Shown: positions 1 through 6,282 of the stretch, piece after piece
Numbering within the stretch: the first letter of the stretch is position 1
Layout of the letters: every line of letters starts with the position of its first letter
Source: CAZYIW01 sp964647705
GTDB lineage: Bacteria > Pseudomonadota > Gammaproteobacteria > PS1 > Pseudothioglobaceae
Assembly (NCBI GenBank): GCA_964647705.1
Contig: CAZYIW010000035.1
Span: forward strand, 1 to 12,055
DNA: 12,055 nucleotides
Direction of reading: 5' to 3'
Made by a program: the position numbers and the translations under genes
The notes under the pieces: generated by a model
Databases searched by the model: none
Told to the model about the DNA's origin: nothing
Seen by the model: only the letters and a program-made list of their open reading frames with translations

Positions 1-2
1 TT

Positions 3-158
3 GAGCAAAAGTATATTGATGAAGATCGATCTTATATGGCCGAGTTTTCTAAAGTCACCAATGGCGCAAGAACCGTGCCGCAGTTGACGATTGATGGGAA
101 GCATATTGGTGGATTCAACGAACTTACTGAACTTCACATGGACGGCTTCTTCGACTAA
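3..158 (+). CDS. Glutaredoxin, C-terminal 51 residues (5' end outside window)
   Basis: Reading from base 3 gives 51 residues ending in a TAA at 156-158; the start lies upstream of the window. The fragment holds the second half of a class I glutaredoxin: the TVPQ element with its cis-proline, which faces the active-site Cys and holds glutathione, followed by LTIDGKHIGGFNEL, the glutathione-binding GG turn and last helix. Glutaredoxins reduce protein disulfides and mixed glutathione disulfides in the cytoplasm. The CPxC active site would be in the missing half, so mono- or dithiol type cannot be told. The gene converges on the minus-strand gene at 277-744. The 118 bases between them hold a T-run at 165-171 but no convincing hairpin. 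Confidence 0.85.
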   Translation, partial: EQKYIDEDRSYMAEFSKVTNGARTVPQLTIDGKHIGGFNELTELHMDGFFD

Positions 159-276
159 ATAAGGGTTTTTTTCGCCAAACTCTTTATTGTCGAAATTCTC
201 AAAAACAGTCACTTACTAGTTGTAAATATCCATCTGCGTTCCCCAAAAGAGGTTAATTGAGAAGTATTGTTGATGC

Positions 277-744
277 TTATGAGGCCTCTTTATCCATCGA
301 ATTCCATTTATCTTTAAACCCTTCAGTTGGAACCAAAATTTCAAAAGAATGGTACTTAAATACAACTTCATCTAGATTGATAAATTGATTGATGATGTAG
401 TTAAGATCTTGTGATGTCCTTGGCAATATTTGAAAATAACAATTGTCAGAATTAGAAAAAGTTTCTTTAAAAAAAGCCCCTTCAATTAGTTGATTGTTGA
501 TTTCAAAAATTCCATCTGCATCCGAGTTATCAGAGCAAGATGATATGTTGGAAGGATAAAGAAAAAAGAATATGCCTTTCTGGCGAGTACCACTGTCATA
601 GCCAAGTTGAGCTGAAAACATTATAAATTCTCCTGGCGGATCAATATATTTCTCAGCAAGTCCATCATCCCAAATCTGTGCAAAGACTGAAATAGGAAGG
701 AAAAATATTGTGAAAATTAATTTTTTAATCATCGATTTAATCAT
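277..744 (-). CDS. Unrecognised small secreted protein (155 aa)
   Basis: I do not recognise this protein. It begins with a clear Sec signal peptide: Lys residues at 3, 7 and 8, a hydrophobic core at 9-21 and a likely cut after VFA (residue 22), leaving a mature domain of about 133 residues. No further membrane segment is seen. The mature part has only two cysteines, near 70 and 102, which could form one periplasmic disulfide, and it alternates short hydrophobic and polar stretches as a beta-rich domain would. Translation may start at Met1 or at Met5 (base 732), which gives a more typical signal peptide; neither has a good ribosome binding site. The gene stands alone, convergent with the glutaredoxin and divergent from the CpxP-like gene, and its bases are visibly more AT-rich than its neighbours. 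It may be lineage-specific or acquired. Confidence 0.6.
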   Translation of the reverse strand: MIKSMIKKLIFTIFFLPISVFAQIWDDGLAEKYIDPPGEFIMFSAQLGYDSGTRQKGIFFFLYPSNISSCSDNSDADGIFEINNQLIEGAFFKETFSNSDNCYFQILPRTSQDLNYIINQFINLDEVVFKYHSFEILVPTEGFKDKWNSMDKEAS

Positions 745-829
745 ACATTAATACTGCTTTTTATATCCCATACAATTGCTGGAGATATAGATAAATCAAA
801 AATTTGTGAAATTTTTAAAATAAGCCAGT

Positions 830-857
830 TTGCCACTTAGTTGAGGCTGAATATACT
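830..857 (+). promoter_or_regulatory. Sigma-70-type promoter of the CpxP-like gene
   Basis: TTGCCA at 830-835 (-35) and TATACT at 852-857 (-10) are separated by 16 bases, placing a start near 864, about 30 bases ahead of the GTG at 894. A second -10-like TATAAT at 857-862 overlaps it. No operator is evident. This is a match by eye only. Confidence 0.5.
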
Positions 858-893
858 ATAATAAGTTGTTTAATTTTGTAAATGGAGATTGCG

Positions 894-1475
894 GTGCGAC
901 AGTTCTATGCATTTTTATTATCAGTTGCCTTATCAACTCAAATGGCATTGGCACAACAAAGCCATGTTTCAAAATATTTAGGACAGGAAAATAGACAAAT
1001 TAAGAGTCTTTCGCAATCTGACATTAACGAGCTAAGAAAAGGCGCTGGATGGGGTTTGGCAAAAGCGGCAGAACTCAATGGTGTGCCTGGTCCTCTTCAC
1101 ATTTTAGAAATGGCAGAAAAAATTAATTTAACCACCGAACAAAAATCAAAGATAGAGGCTATCTACCAGGGCATGAAAGCCAAGGCGATTCGATTGGGTA
1201 ATAGATTAATTGATAAAGAAACCCAGCTCAATGAACAGTTCGCCAATAGAACAATCAATCAAGCAACACTAGAACAATTGGTGGGCGAGATTGCAAAAAT
1301 TCGCACTGAGCTTCGAGTGGTGCACCTATCCACCCATCTGCAAACACCAAACATATTAACCGAACAGCAGATTACTCTTTATAACGAATTAAGAGGTTAT
1401 AAAAAAGACCCTTGCTCTCATGTTCCCGAAGGGCATGATGCACAAATGTGGAAGATGCACAACGGTTGTTTATAG
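894..1475 (+). CDS. Spy/CpxP-like periplasmic protein with metal-ligand-rich tail
   Basis: The GTG at 894 is preferred over the in-frame ATG at 882 because GGAG sits 7 bases ahead of it and it removes an acidic residue from the signal peptide, giving VRQFYAFLLSVALSTQMALA and a cut before QQ. The 193-residue product has the layout of the Spy/CpxP/ZraP group: a mostly helical domain with two LTxxQ-type motifs (LTTEQ near residue 80 and LTEQQ near 156), and a GAGWGLAKAAELNGVPGP segment before the first. The group contains periplasmic chaperones and metal-responsive proteins, so a role in envelope or metal stress is a family-based inference. The last 20 residues carry two Cys, three His and two Met, which could bind Cu or Zn or form a disulfide. 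The next gene, DUF3050, follows after 76 bases on the same strand. Confidence 0.75.
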   Translation: MRQFYAFLLSVALSTQMALAQQSHVSKYLGQENRQIKSLSQSDINELRKGAGWGLAKAAELNGVPGPLHILEMAEKINLTTEQKSKIEAIYQGMKAKAIRLGNRLIDKETQLNEQFANRTINQATLEQLVGEIAKIRTELRVVHLSTHLQTPNILTEQQITLYNELRGYKKDPCSHVPEGHDAQMWKMHNGCL

Positions 1476-1531
1476 CGCGCGTACTTTATCCATTAACCCC
1501 AAGCAAAATCAGACTAAAAAGGATTTTAAAC

Positions 1532-1554
1532 CAATAAAATAGCCATTTTTATTG
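1532..1554. repeat. Inverted repeat over the proposed DUF3050 start
   Basis: CAATAAAA at 1532-1539 and TTTTATTG at 1547-1554 are perfect reverse complements around a 7-base loop. The right arm covers the first TTG of the DUF3050 frame. It could be a weak AT-rich terminator for the CpxP-like gene, an operator, or an RNA hairpin that hides the first TTG and favours a later start. Only one or two G-C pairs stabilise it. Confidence 0.4.
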
Positions 1555-2328
1555 TTGGATCAGTCAGTGTTAATAGACAAAAATATTATTGATGAATTTT
1601 CTCATCAGCTCAGTGCACACCCTATTTATACATCTATCAATAACCTAGAAGATTTGCAGTGCTTTATGCAACACCATGTCTATTCTGTTTGGGATTTCAT
1701 GTCGCTGATTAAATACTTACAAGCTGTCATTGCACCAGCAAACCAACCTTGGGTGCCAATTGGCGATGGCGATGTTCGGCGATTTATCAATGAGCTGGTA
1801 CTTGAAGAAGAAAGTGATCAAACGCCTGATGGCAAAAACTACATCAGCCATTTTGAATTGTATCAAATGGCGATGAAAGAAGTGGGTGCTGATACCAGCG
1901 CTATTGAGAAATTTGTCTCTACCATCAAAGTGCAATCTATTGATAAAGCTTTGGCTTTAGATAAAGTGCCAAAGACTTCAGCTGAGTTTACTCAAAAAAC
2001 TTTTAATTTTATTAAAAGTGATAAGCCACACTGTGTGGCCAGTGCCTTAGCATTGGGTAGGGAGCACATCATTCCTAATATGTTTCGATCGGTCTTATCA
2101 AAAATTAAAGTGGGCGAGGATAAGGCGCCAATTTTTCATTTTTATCTCAATCGACACGTGCATCTGGATGAGGACTTTCATGCGCCGCTGTCATTAAAAC
2201 TTTTAAACAACCTTTGTGATTCGCAGGAAAAAACTGATGAGGCGATTGAAGCGGCTCAGCTTTCTGTGAAAGCACGTTTGAAGTTTTGGGATGGGGTGTT
2301 AGAAGCGATTAACAACAGCAAGAGATAA
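1552..2328 (+). CDS. DUF3050 family protein (haem-oxygenase-like fold)
   Basis: A 258-residue protein recognised as DUF3050 from FMQHHVYSVWDFMSL (38-52), the acidic stretch FINELVLEEESD (78-89), HFELYQMAM (100-108), GREHIIPNMF (169-178) and FYLNRHVHLDEDFHAPLSL (197-215). The family is assigned to the haem oxygenase-like all-helical fold; its biochemical role is unknown to me. Conserved-looking ligand candidates are His41/42, Glu81 and Glu85-87, His100, Glu171-His172, and the cluster His202, His204, Asp206, Asp208, His210. No signal peptide is present, so it should be cytoplasmic. The start is uncertain: TTG at 1552 or 1555 lies inside a hairpin arm without a ribosome binding site, and GTG at 1567 has only a weak GGAT ahead. 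It may be co-transcribed with the CpxP-like gene and ends at a hairpin shared with the convergent hydrolase gene. Confidence 0.8.
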   Translation: MLDQSVLIDKNIIDEFSHQLSAHPIYTSINNLEDLQCFMQHHVYSVWDFMSLIKYLQAVIAPANQPWVPIGDGDVRRFINELVLEEESDQTPDGKNYISHFELYQMAMKEVGADTSAIEKFVSTIKVQSIDKALALDKVPKTSAEFTQKTFNFIKSDKPHCVASALALGREHIIPNMFRSVLSKIKVGEDKAPIFHFYLNRHVHLDEDFHAPLSLKLLNNLCDSQEKTDEAIEAAQLSVKARLKFWDGVLEAINNSKR

Positions 2329-2335
2329 AAATTAC

Positions 2336-2352
2336 CCCTCGCTGTTCGAGGG
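2336..2352 (-). terminator. Hairpin terminator between convergent genes
   Basis: CCCTCG (2336-2341), a 5-base loop and CGAGGG (2347-2352) form a perfect 6-bp GC-rich stem in the 26 bases between the DUF3050 stop and the hydrolase stop. Read on the minus strand, the stem is followed by GTAATTTTT, so it fits an intrinsic terminator for the hydrolase gene. In the plus direction there is no good U-run, so its effect on DUF3050 transcripts is less sure. Confidence 0.65.
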
Positions 2353-2354
2353 TG

Positions 2355-3305
2355 TTACATGTCTCTGGATTCAACCTCTAAGAGCATTTTATTGATGTGT
2401 CTGCCGAGTTGATCTTCATAGCCGCTCCAGCTGTGGTGACTCGCCAATCTTTTGTTGGCAAATGGCTTGATTTCATAATCGGCCAAATCTTCTTCATAGC
2501 CTTTTTTCACTTCTTCTTGGATAATGCTAAGATAACTCAGATAAGGATCAATTGCCTGTTCAACTGTGCCAGAAGGACCGTGTCCGGGCACAACTGTATC
2601 AATATCCAGATTTTTGGCATATTTTAAAATCTCAATATTATCAATCATATTAGAATCACCTGCGAACCTACCTAAACGACGATTAAATACATTGTCTCCG
2701 GTGAACAGTGTTTTTGATTCTTTGTGCTCAATCATAATATCGGAAGATGAATGAGAGGCTGGAAAGGGCGAATGAAAGACCAAAGTCTGACCCTCAATTT
2801 TTAGGGTATCTTGATGCTCAACCGAGTATTTTGGAATCACAGGTAAAGTCCCCTTCATTTTTCCTGCTGTCATTTCATTAAAAATTTCAATCCATCGGTC
2901 GCCTTCACCATATTCGGCTTCTCTGATCATATTCATGTGTGCGTAGAATTTGGCATTTGGGTATTTGTCTTTGATGGCGTGATTGGCCAACCAGTGATCG
3001 CCATGAACATGAGTATTAACAACTGCTACAACGGGCTTAGACGAGACTTTTGCAATTTCATCCACTACATTGATGCCGGTGTTTTTTGAATTGCCAGGGT
3101 CAATTAAAATCAAACCATTGTCACCATCGATAATGGCTGGATTATTAATAAAGCCATAATTTTTCTCATTTGGATCTTGCATCGGTCCGTGAATCACATG
3201 TACCTGGCTATTCAATGCTTCAAAACGATATTCACCAACGCCATCAATCACCCATGCATGAGTGAGTGTGGTTGCAAACAATGTCGACAAGATGATTTTT
3301 TTCAT
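2355..3305 (-). CDS. Exported metallo-beta-lactamase-fold hydrolase
   Basis: The ATG at 3305 is chosen because AGGAGA lies 7 bases ahead and it opens a clean signal peptide, MKKIILSTLFATTLTHA, with a likely cut before Trp18. The longer frame starts with an internal TTG at 3326. The 316-residue product has the complete metallo-beta-lactamase zinc set: THVHGDHW (98-105; His99, His101, Asp103, His104), His185 in ASHSSSD, Asp204 in FTGDN and His242 in PGHG. This implies a two-metal hydrolase acting in the periplasm. It resembles the SoxH-like and related exported hydrolases more than antibiotic lactamases; the substrate cannot be read from sequence. A His-containing tail, LASHHSWSGYEDQLGRHI (288-305), lies beyond the core. 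The gene is divergent from nudE, 57 bases away. Confidence 0.85.
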   Translation of the reverse strand: MKKIILSTLFATTLTHAWVIDGVGEYRFEALNSQVHVIHGPMQDPNEKNYGFINNPAIIDGDNGLILIDPGNSKNTGINVVDEIAKVSSKPVVAVVNTHVHGDHWLANHAIKDKYPNAKFYAHMNMIREAEYGEGDRWIEIFNEMTAGKMKGTLPVIPKYSVEHQDTLKIEGQTLVFHSPFPASHSSSDIMIEHKESKTLFTGDNVFNRRLGRFAGDSNMIDNIEILKYAKNLDIDTVVPGHGPSGTVEQAIDPYLSYLSIIQEEVKKGYEEDLADYEIKPFANKRLASHHSWSGYEDQLGRHINKMLLEVESRDM

Positions 3306-3346
3306 GATTACTTCTCCTATGTTCAAAAAACCTTTATTCTACCTGA

Positions 3347-3355
3347 TGATATAAT
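3347..3355 (+). promoter_or_regulatory. Extended -10 promoter of nudE, possibly leaderless
   Basis: TGATATAAT is a perfect extended -10 (TGn plus TATAAT at 3350-3355). There is no recognisable -35 at 16-18 bases, which extended -10 promoters tolerate. Transcription would start 6-8 bases downstream, at about 3362-3363, on or next to the ATG of nudE at 3363. Confidence 0.55.
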
Positions 3356-3362
3356 CGCAAGC

Positions 3363-3908
3363 ATGCGCAAAAAACCCACCATTTTAAATATTGAAACTAT
3401 TGCTAGGACACGCGTTTTTAACGTTGAGAGAATGGAGCTTGAATTCTCCAATGGAGCAAAGCGCGAGTATGAACGCCTCAAGCCTCCTGGTAATGGCGCG
3501 GTGCTAGTAGTGCCCATGCTTGATGATGATACGGTGTTAATGATTTATGAATACTCTGGTGGCACCGATCGTTATGAGTTGGCACTCACCAAAGGTAAGA
3601 TTGATCAAGGAGAGACGCCGATTGAGGCAGCCAATCGAGAACTGATTGAGGAGATTGGTTATGGCGCTAATAAATTAACCTTTATAAAGACCATGACCCT
3701 AGCGCCAGGTTATCAGTCTAACATTACTCATATTGTCCTGGCGCAGGATTTGTACGAGCAAAGTGCTGAAGGTGATGAACCAGAGCCATTAGAAGTGGTT
3801 GAGCAAAAATTATCCAACCTGGAAGACTTGGTCTACCACGAAGACCTTACTGAAGCACGATCTATTGCAGCACTCTACATGGCAAGAGATATCATTAATA
3901 AACAGTGA
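3363..3908 (+). CDS. nudE: NudE, ADP-sugar/ADP-ribose Nudix hydrolase
   Basis: The 181-residue protein follows E. coli NudE closely from its start: MRKKPTILNIETIAR against the KPTILNVETVAR opening, then LEFSNGAKREYERLKP. The Nudix box is intact, G78 x5 E84 x7 R92-E93-L-I-E96-E97-I-G99-Y100; its glutamates bind the Mg ions that drive pyrophosphate cleavage. GDEPEPL near 137-143 is also as in NudE. The family hydrolyses ADP-ribose, NADH and Ap3A-type compounds to AMP and a second nucleotide or phosphate product in the cytoplasm. The ATG at 3363 is favoured because family similarity begins there; the frame stays open upstream to 3177, but that part reads antisense to the hydrolase gene. There is no ribosome binding site. 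aat overlaps its stop by 4 bases. Confidence 0.93.
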   Translation: MRKKPTILNIETIARTRVFNVERMELEFSNGAKREYERLKPPGNGAVLVVPMLDDDTVLMIYEYSGGTDRYELALTKGKIDQGETPIEAANRELIEEIGYGANKLTFIKTMTLAPGYQSNITHIVLAQDLYEQSAEGDEPEPLEVVEQKLSNLEDLVYHEDLTEARSIAALYMARDIINKQ

Positions 3909-4564
3909 TAGAAATACCTGAGAATTTTATTCTCCGCTGTGACGACACACCATTTCCTGATGTTGAATCAGCGCTTAGTGAACCAAACGGCCTTCTTGCA
4001 ATTGGTGGAAGCTTAAGCACCAAGCGTTTGATTGATGCTTATCAAAGAGGCATTTTTCCTTGGTATAGTGAGGGTGAACCGGTGCTTTGGTATAGCCCGA
4101 ATCCGCGAATGGTAATCACCAAAGACAGGCTTCATATTTCTAAAAGTTTGGAAAAAATACTTCGTAAAAAAATATTTGAAATTCGCCTAGATTGTGATTT
4201 TGAAAAAGTTATTCAAAGCTGTAGAAATATTGAACGCAACCAACAATCAGGCACTTGGATAGACGATGATATGGTGAAAGCCTATTGTGAACTGCACGCT
4301 AAAGATTATGCACATTCTGTTGAAGTTTATATCGACGACGGGTTAGTTGGCGGACTCTATGGCGTTAGTTTAGGTCAGGTTTTTTTTGGTGAATCCATGT
4401 TTAGCAAAGTGAATAATGCTTCCAAAGCTGCCTTGGTACATTTGGTTAATAATATGGGCTACAAACTGATTGATTGTCAAGTAGAAAGTCAGCATCTAAA
4501 AAGCCTAGGTGCCTATAACATAGAGCGTTCTGCGTTTATCAAACTATTAAAAGATTTGATGTAA
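3905..4564 (+). CDS. aat: Leucyl/phenylalanyl-tRNA-protein transferase
   Basis: A 219-residue Aat with family motifs throughout: DAYQRGIFPWY (44-54), VLWYSPNPRMV (60-70), SGTWIDDDMVKAY (115-127), AHSVEVY (136-142), LVGGLYGVSLGQVFFGESMF (147-166), NASKAALVHL (171-180) and LIDCQ with HLKSLGA (188-203). Aat moves Leu or Phe from its tRNA to the N-terminal Lys or Arg of proteins, marking them for ClpS-ClpAP in the bacterial N-end rule. The C-terminal GNAT-like domain holds the FFGESMF aminoacyl pocket. It starts at a GTG whose last two bases form the nudE TGA (GTGA overlap) and has no ribosome binding site of its own, so translation is probably coupled to nudE. Size is slightly below the E. coli protein, with nothing missing. 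Confidence 0.95.
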   Translation: MIEIPENFILRCDDTPFPDVESALSEPNGLLAIGGSLSTKRLIDAYQRGIFPWYSEGEPVLWYSPNPRMVITKDRLHISKSLEKILRKKIFEIRLDCDFEKVIQSCRNIERNQQSGTWIDDDMVKAYCELHAKDYAHSVEVYIDDGLVGGLYGVSLGQVFFGESMFSKVNNASKAALVHLVNNMGYKLIDCQVESQHLKSLGAYNIERSAFIKLLKDLM

Positions 4565-4597
4565 AATAAGTGTATCAAAAATAATCGGGGCAATAAG

Positions 4598-4738
4598 ATG
4601 AGCTCAATAATCAAAACTTTTGTATTGATTTTTACAATGATCACTTTATCGGCTTGTGGCAGAATGGGTGAGTTAGAACCTGTCAAGCCCAACCAAGCGA
4701 TGCTAGATAACGTATCGACTAGCGTTTATCCGGTTTGA
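4598..4738 (+). CDS. lptM: LptM-like (YifL) small outer-membrane lipoprotein
   Basis: A 46-residue frame starting at ATG 4598, with GGGG 7 bases ahead. It has a lipoprotein signal peptide, a hydrophobic core at 7-17 and the lipobox LSAC (17-20), with Cys20 the lipidated residue. Mature residues CGRMGELEP echo the CGxxGxL start of LptM/YifL (E. coli CGLKGPL), a lipoprotein that helps the LptD-LptE complex fold and oxidise. The position just ahead of lysA matches the common lptM-lysA neighbourhood of gammaproteobacteria and supports the name. The tail is short (26 mature residues). Residue 21 is Gly, so the +2 Asp retention signal is absent and outer-membrane sorting is expected. Its TGA is in the same frame as lysA, 6 bases ahead of the lysA start. 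Confidence 0.8.
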   Translation: MSSIIKTFVLIFTMITLSACGRMGELEPVKPNQAMLDNVSTSVYPV

Positions 4739-4744
4739 TCTGAA

Positions 4745-5983
4745 TTGGGTTTTTCTTACCAAAATCAGACACTTTGCTGTGAGTCAACCCCTGTGGTTGA
4801 TTTGCTTGCCTCCTATGGTTCGCCAATTTATGTGTATTCACAAACAGACGTTGAACAAAATTGGCACGAGTTTGATCAAGCCTTTGGCACGCATCCACAC
4901 CTAATTTGTTATGCAGTCAAAGCAAATTCTAATCTGGCTGTTTTAAATACCTTGGCCAAGTTAGGCTCTGGTTTTGATATTGTCTCAGTTGGTGAGCTAG
5001 AGCGCGTACTTGCTGCAGGTGGTGAGGCAGGAAAATGTGTTTTTTCTGGTGTGGGTAAAACCACTCAAGAGATTAGCCGTGCGCTAGAAGTCGGTGTTCA
5101 CTGCTTTAATATTGAGTCTGCCAGTGAACTTGATCGCATTGAGTCAGTGGCAAAGTCTTTAGCAATTAAAGCACCCATTTCGATTCGTGTCAATCCAAAT
5201 GTGGATGCTAAGACACACCCTTATATTTCAACTGGACTGAAAGAGAACAAGTTCGGTGTGGATATTGACGAGGCGCTAGATTTGTATCAACGTGCCAATC
5301 AGTCTGAGCATTTGCACATAGTTGGATTAGACTGCCATATTGGCTCACAGATTACTGAGGTATCGCCGTTTGTGGATGCATTGGATAGGGTTTTGTTTCT
5401 TGTAGAAAAGTTAAGTCTAGCGGGAATCAATATTCAGCATTTGGACTTAGGAGGCGGTTTGGGCATTTGTTATCATGATGAGCAAACCATAAATATTAAG
5501 AAATATATTGATACTATTATTAGTAAAGTGGGAAATATAGAGATTATTTTGGAGCCTGGAAGGTCGATTGTGGGAAATGCAGGTGCATTTATTACGAAAG
5601 TTGAATTTTTAAAGGAAAATTCAGAACACTCCTTTGCTATTGTTGATGGCGCAATGAACGACTTATTACGCCCCAGTTTTTACAATGCCTACCACCAAGT
5701 CTTGACAATTGACGAAAACCCAACAGGCACTGAAGCTAATTGGGATATCGTGGGACCAGTTTGTGAAACAGGCGACTTTCTGGCTAAGAACAGAAAGCTT
5801 AAATTAACCGAAGGCGATTATCTGGCCATTATGTCAGCAGGCGCTTATGGTTTTAGCATGAGCTCTAACTATAACTCACGACCTCGTGTGGCCGAGGTGA
5901 TGGTATCGGGCTCAGAGCATTCACTGGTGCGTGAACGTGAGAGTATTGCAGATTTATTTGCCAAGGAGCATATTGTTTCGTGA
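4745..5983 (+). CDS. lysA: Diaminopimelate decarboxylase
   Basis: A 412-residue PLP enzyme that decarboxylates meso-diaminopimelate to L-lysine, the last lysine step. It has a fold-type III barrel with the PLP lysine in CYAVKANSN (Lys59), SGVGKT (101-106), ENKFG (167-171), CHIGSQ (197-202), the phosphate-binding HLDLGGGLG (232-240), EPGRS (270-274), and the C-terminal domain with DGAMNDLLRP (301-310) and the active-site CETGDF (340-345), plus SAGAYGFSMSSNYN near the end. The TTG start at 4745 fits the family, whose N-terminus runs about 25 residues before the YVYS strand. It has no good ribosome binding site and probably depends on translation of lptM just ahead. Its last codons contain the AAGGAG that serves yhbY, which overlaps it by 4 bases. 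Confidence 0.96.
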   Translation: MGFSYQNQTLCCESTPVVDLLASYGSPIYVYSQTDVEQNWHEFDQAFGTHPHLICYAVKANSNLAVLNTLAKLGSGFDIVSVGELERVLAAGGEAGKCVFSGVGKTTQEISRALEVGVHCFNIESASELDRIESVAKSLAIKAPISIRVNPNVDAKTHPYISTGLKENKFGVDIDEALDLYQRANQSEHLHIVGLDCHIGSQITEVSPFVDALDRVLFLVEKLSLAGINIQHLDLGGGLGICYHDEQTINIKKYIDTIISKVGNIEIILEPGRSIVGNAGAFITKVEFLKENSEHSFAIVDGAMNDLLRPSFYNAYHQVLTIDENPTGTEANWDIVGPVCETGDFLAKNRKLKLTEGDYLAIMSAGAYGFSMSSNYNSRPRVAEVMVSGSEHSLVRERESIADLFAKEHIVS

Positions 5984-6282
5984 AAAAGCTAACGAACAAT
6001 CAAAAGAAATTTTTACGCTCTTTGGGGCACAATTTAAACCCGGTTGTAATGATTGGACAAAACGGCTTAACTGAACCAGTATTGGCTGAGTTAGAATCCA
6101 CAATGAAAAAACACGAACTTTTAAAGATTAAAATTCGTGCACAGGATAGAGACGAAAAACAAAAAATTATCGACCAAATCCTTGGGTTTTCTCATGCACA
6201 TCTGGTGCAAGTGATTGGCAATGTATTGATTATCTATCGAGCTTTTGATGAGGATCCAAAAATCCTATTACCAAAAAGATGA
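5980..6282 (+). CDS. yhbY: YhbY-type CRM-domain ribosome assembly factor
   Basis: A 100-residue protein made of a single CRM (CRS1-YhbY) RNA-binding domain. LTNNQKKFLRSLGHNLNPVV, GQNGLT (47-52), a KHELLKIKI strand (64-72) and VQVIGNVLIIYR near 76-87 match E. coli YhbY, which associates with precursors of the large ribosomal subunit. The usual exposed GxxG-type loop is GQNG here. The GTG start overlaps the lysA TGA by 4 bases, and AAGGAG lies 11 bases upstream within lysA, a longer spacing than ideal. The lpxB ATG overlaps its stop. Co-expression with lysA and lpxB looks like compaction rather than shared function. Confidence 0.92.
   Translation: MKKLTNNQKKFLRSLGHNLNPVVMIGQNGLTEPVLAELESTMKKHELLKIKIRAQDRDEKQKIIDQILGFSHAHLVQVIGNVLIIYRAFDEDPKILLPKR

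Noticed and set aside
159..276. Terminator after the glutaredoxin gene
   Set aside because: There is a T-run at 165-171 but no stable stem before it; inverted segments nearby are short and AT-rich.
1717..1935. 72-residue antisense frame within DUF3050
   Set aside because: No recognisable protein features; it mirrors codon composition of the real gene.
3306..3326. TTG start giving the hydrolase 7 extra residues
   Set aside because: It would place AGGAGA inside the coding region and put extra residues ahead of a normal signal peptide; the ATG at 3305 fits both signals.
3177..3362. Upstream extension of the nudE frame to 243 residues
   Set aside because: The added 62 residues are antisense to the hydrolase gene, and NudE family similarity begins only at the ATG at 3363.
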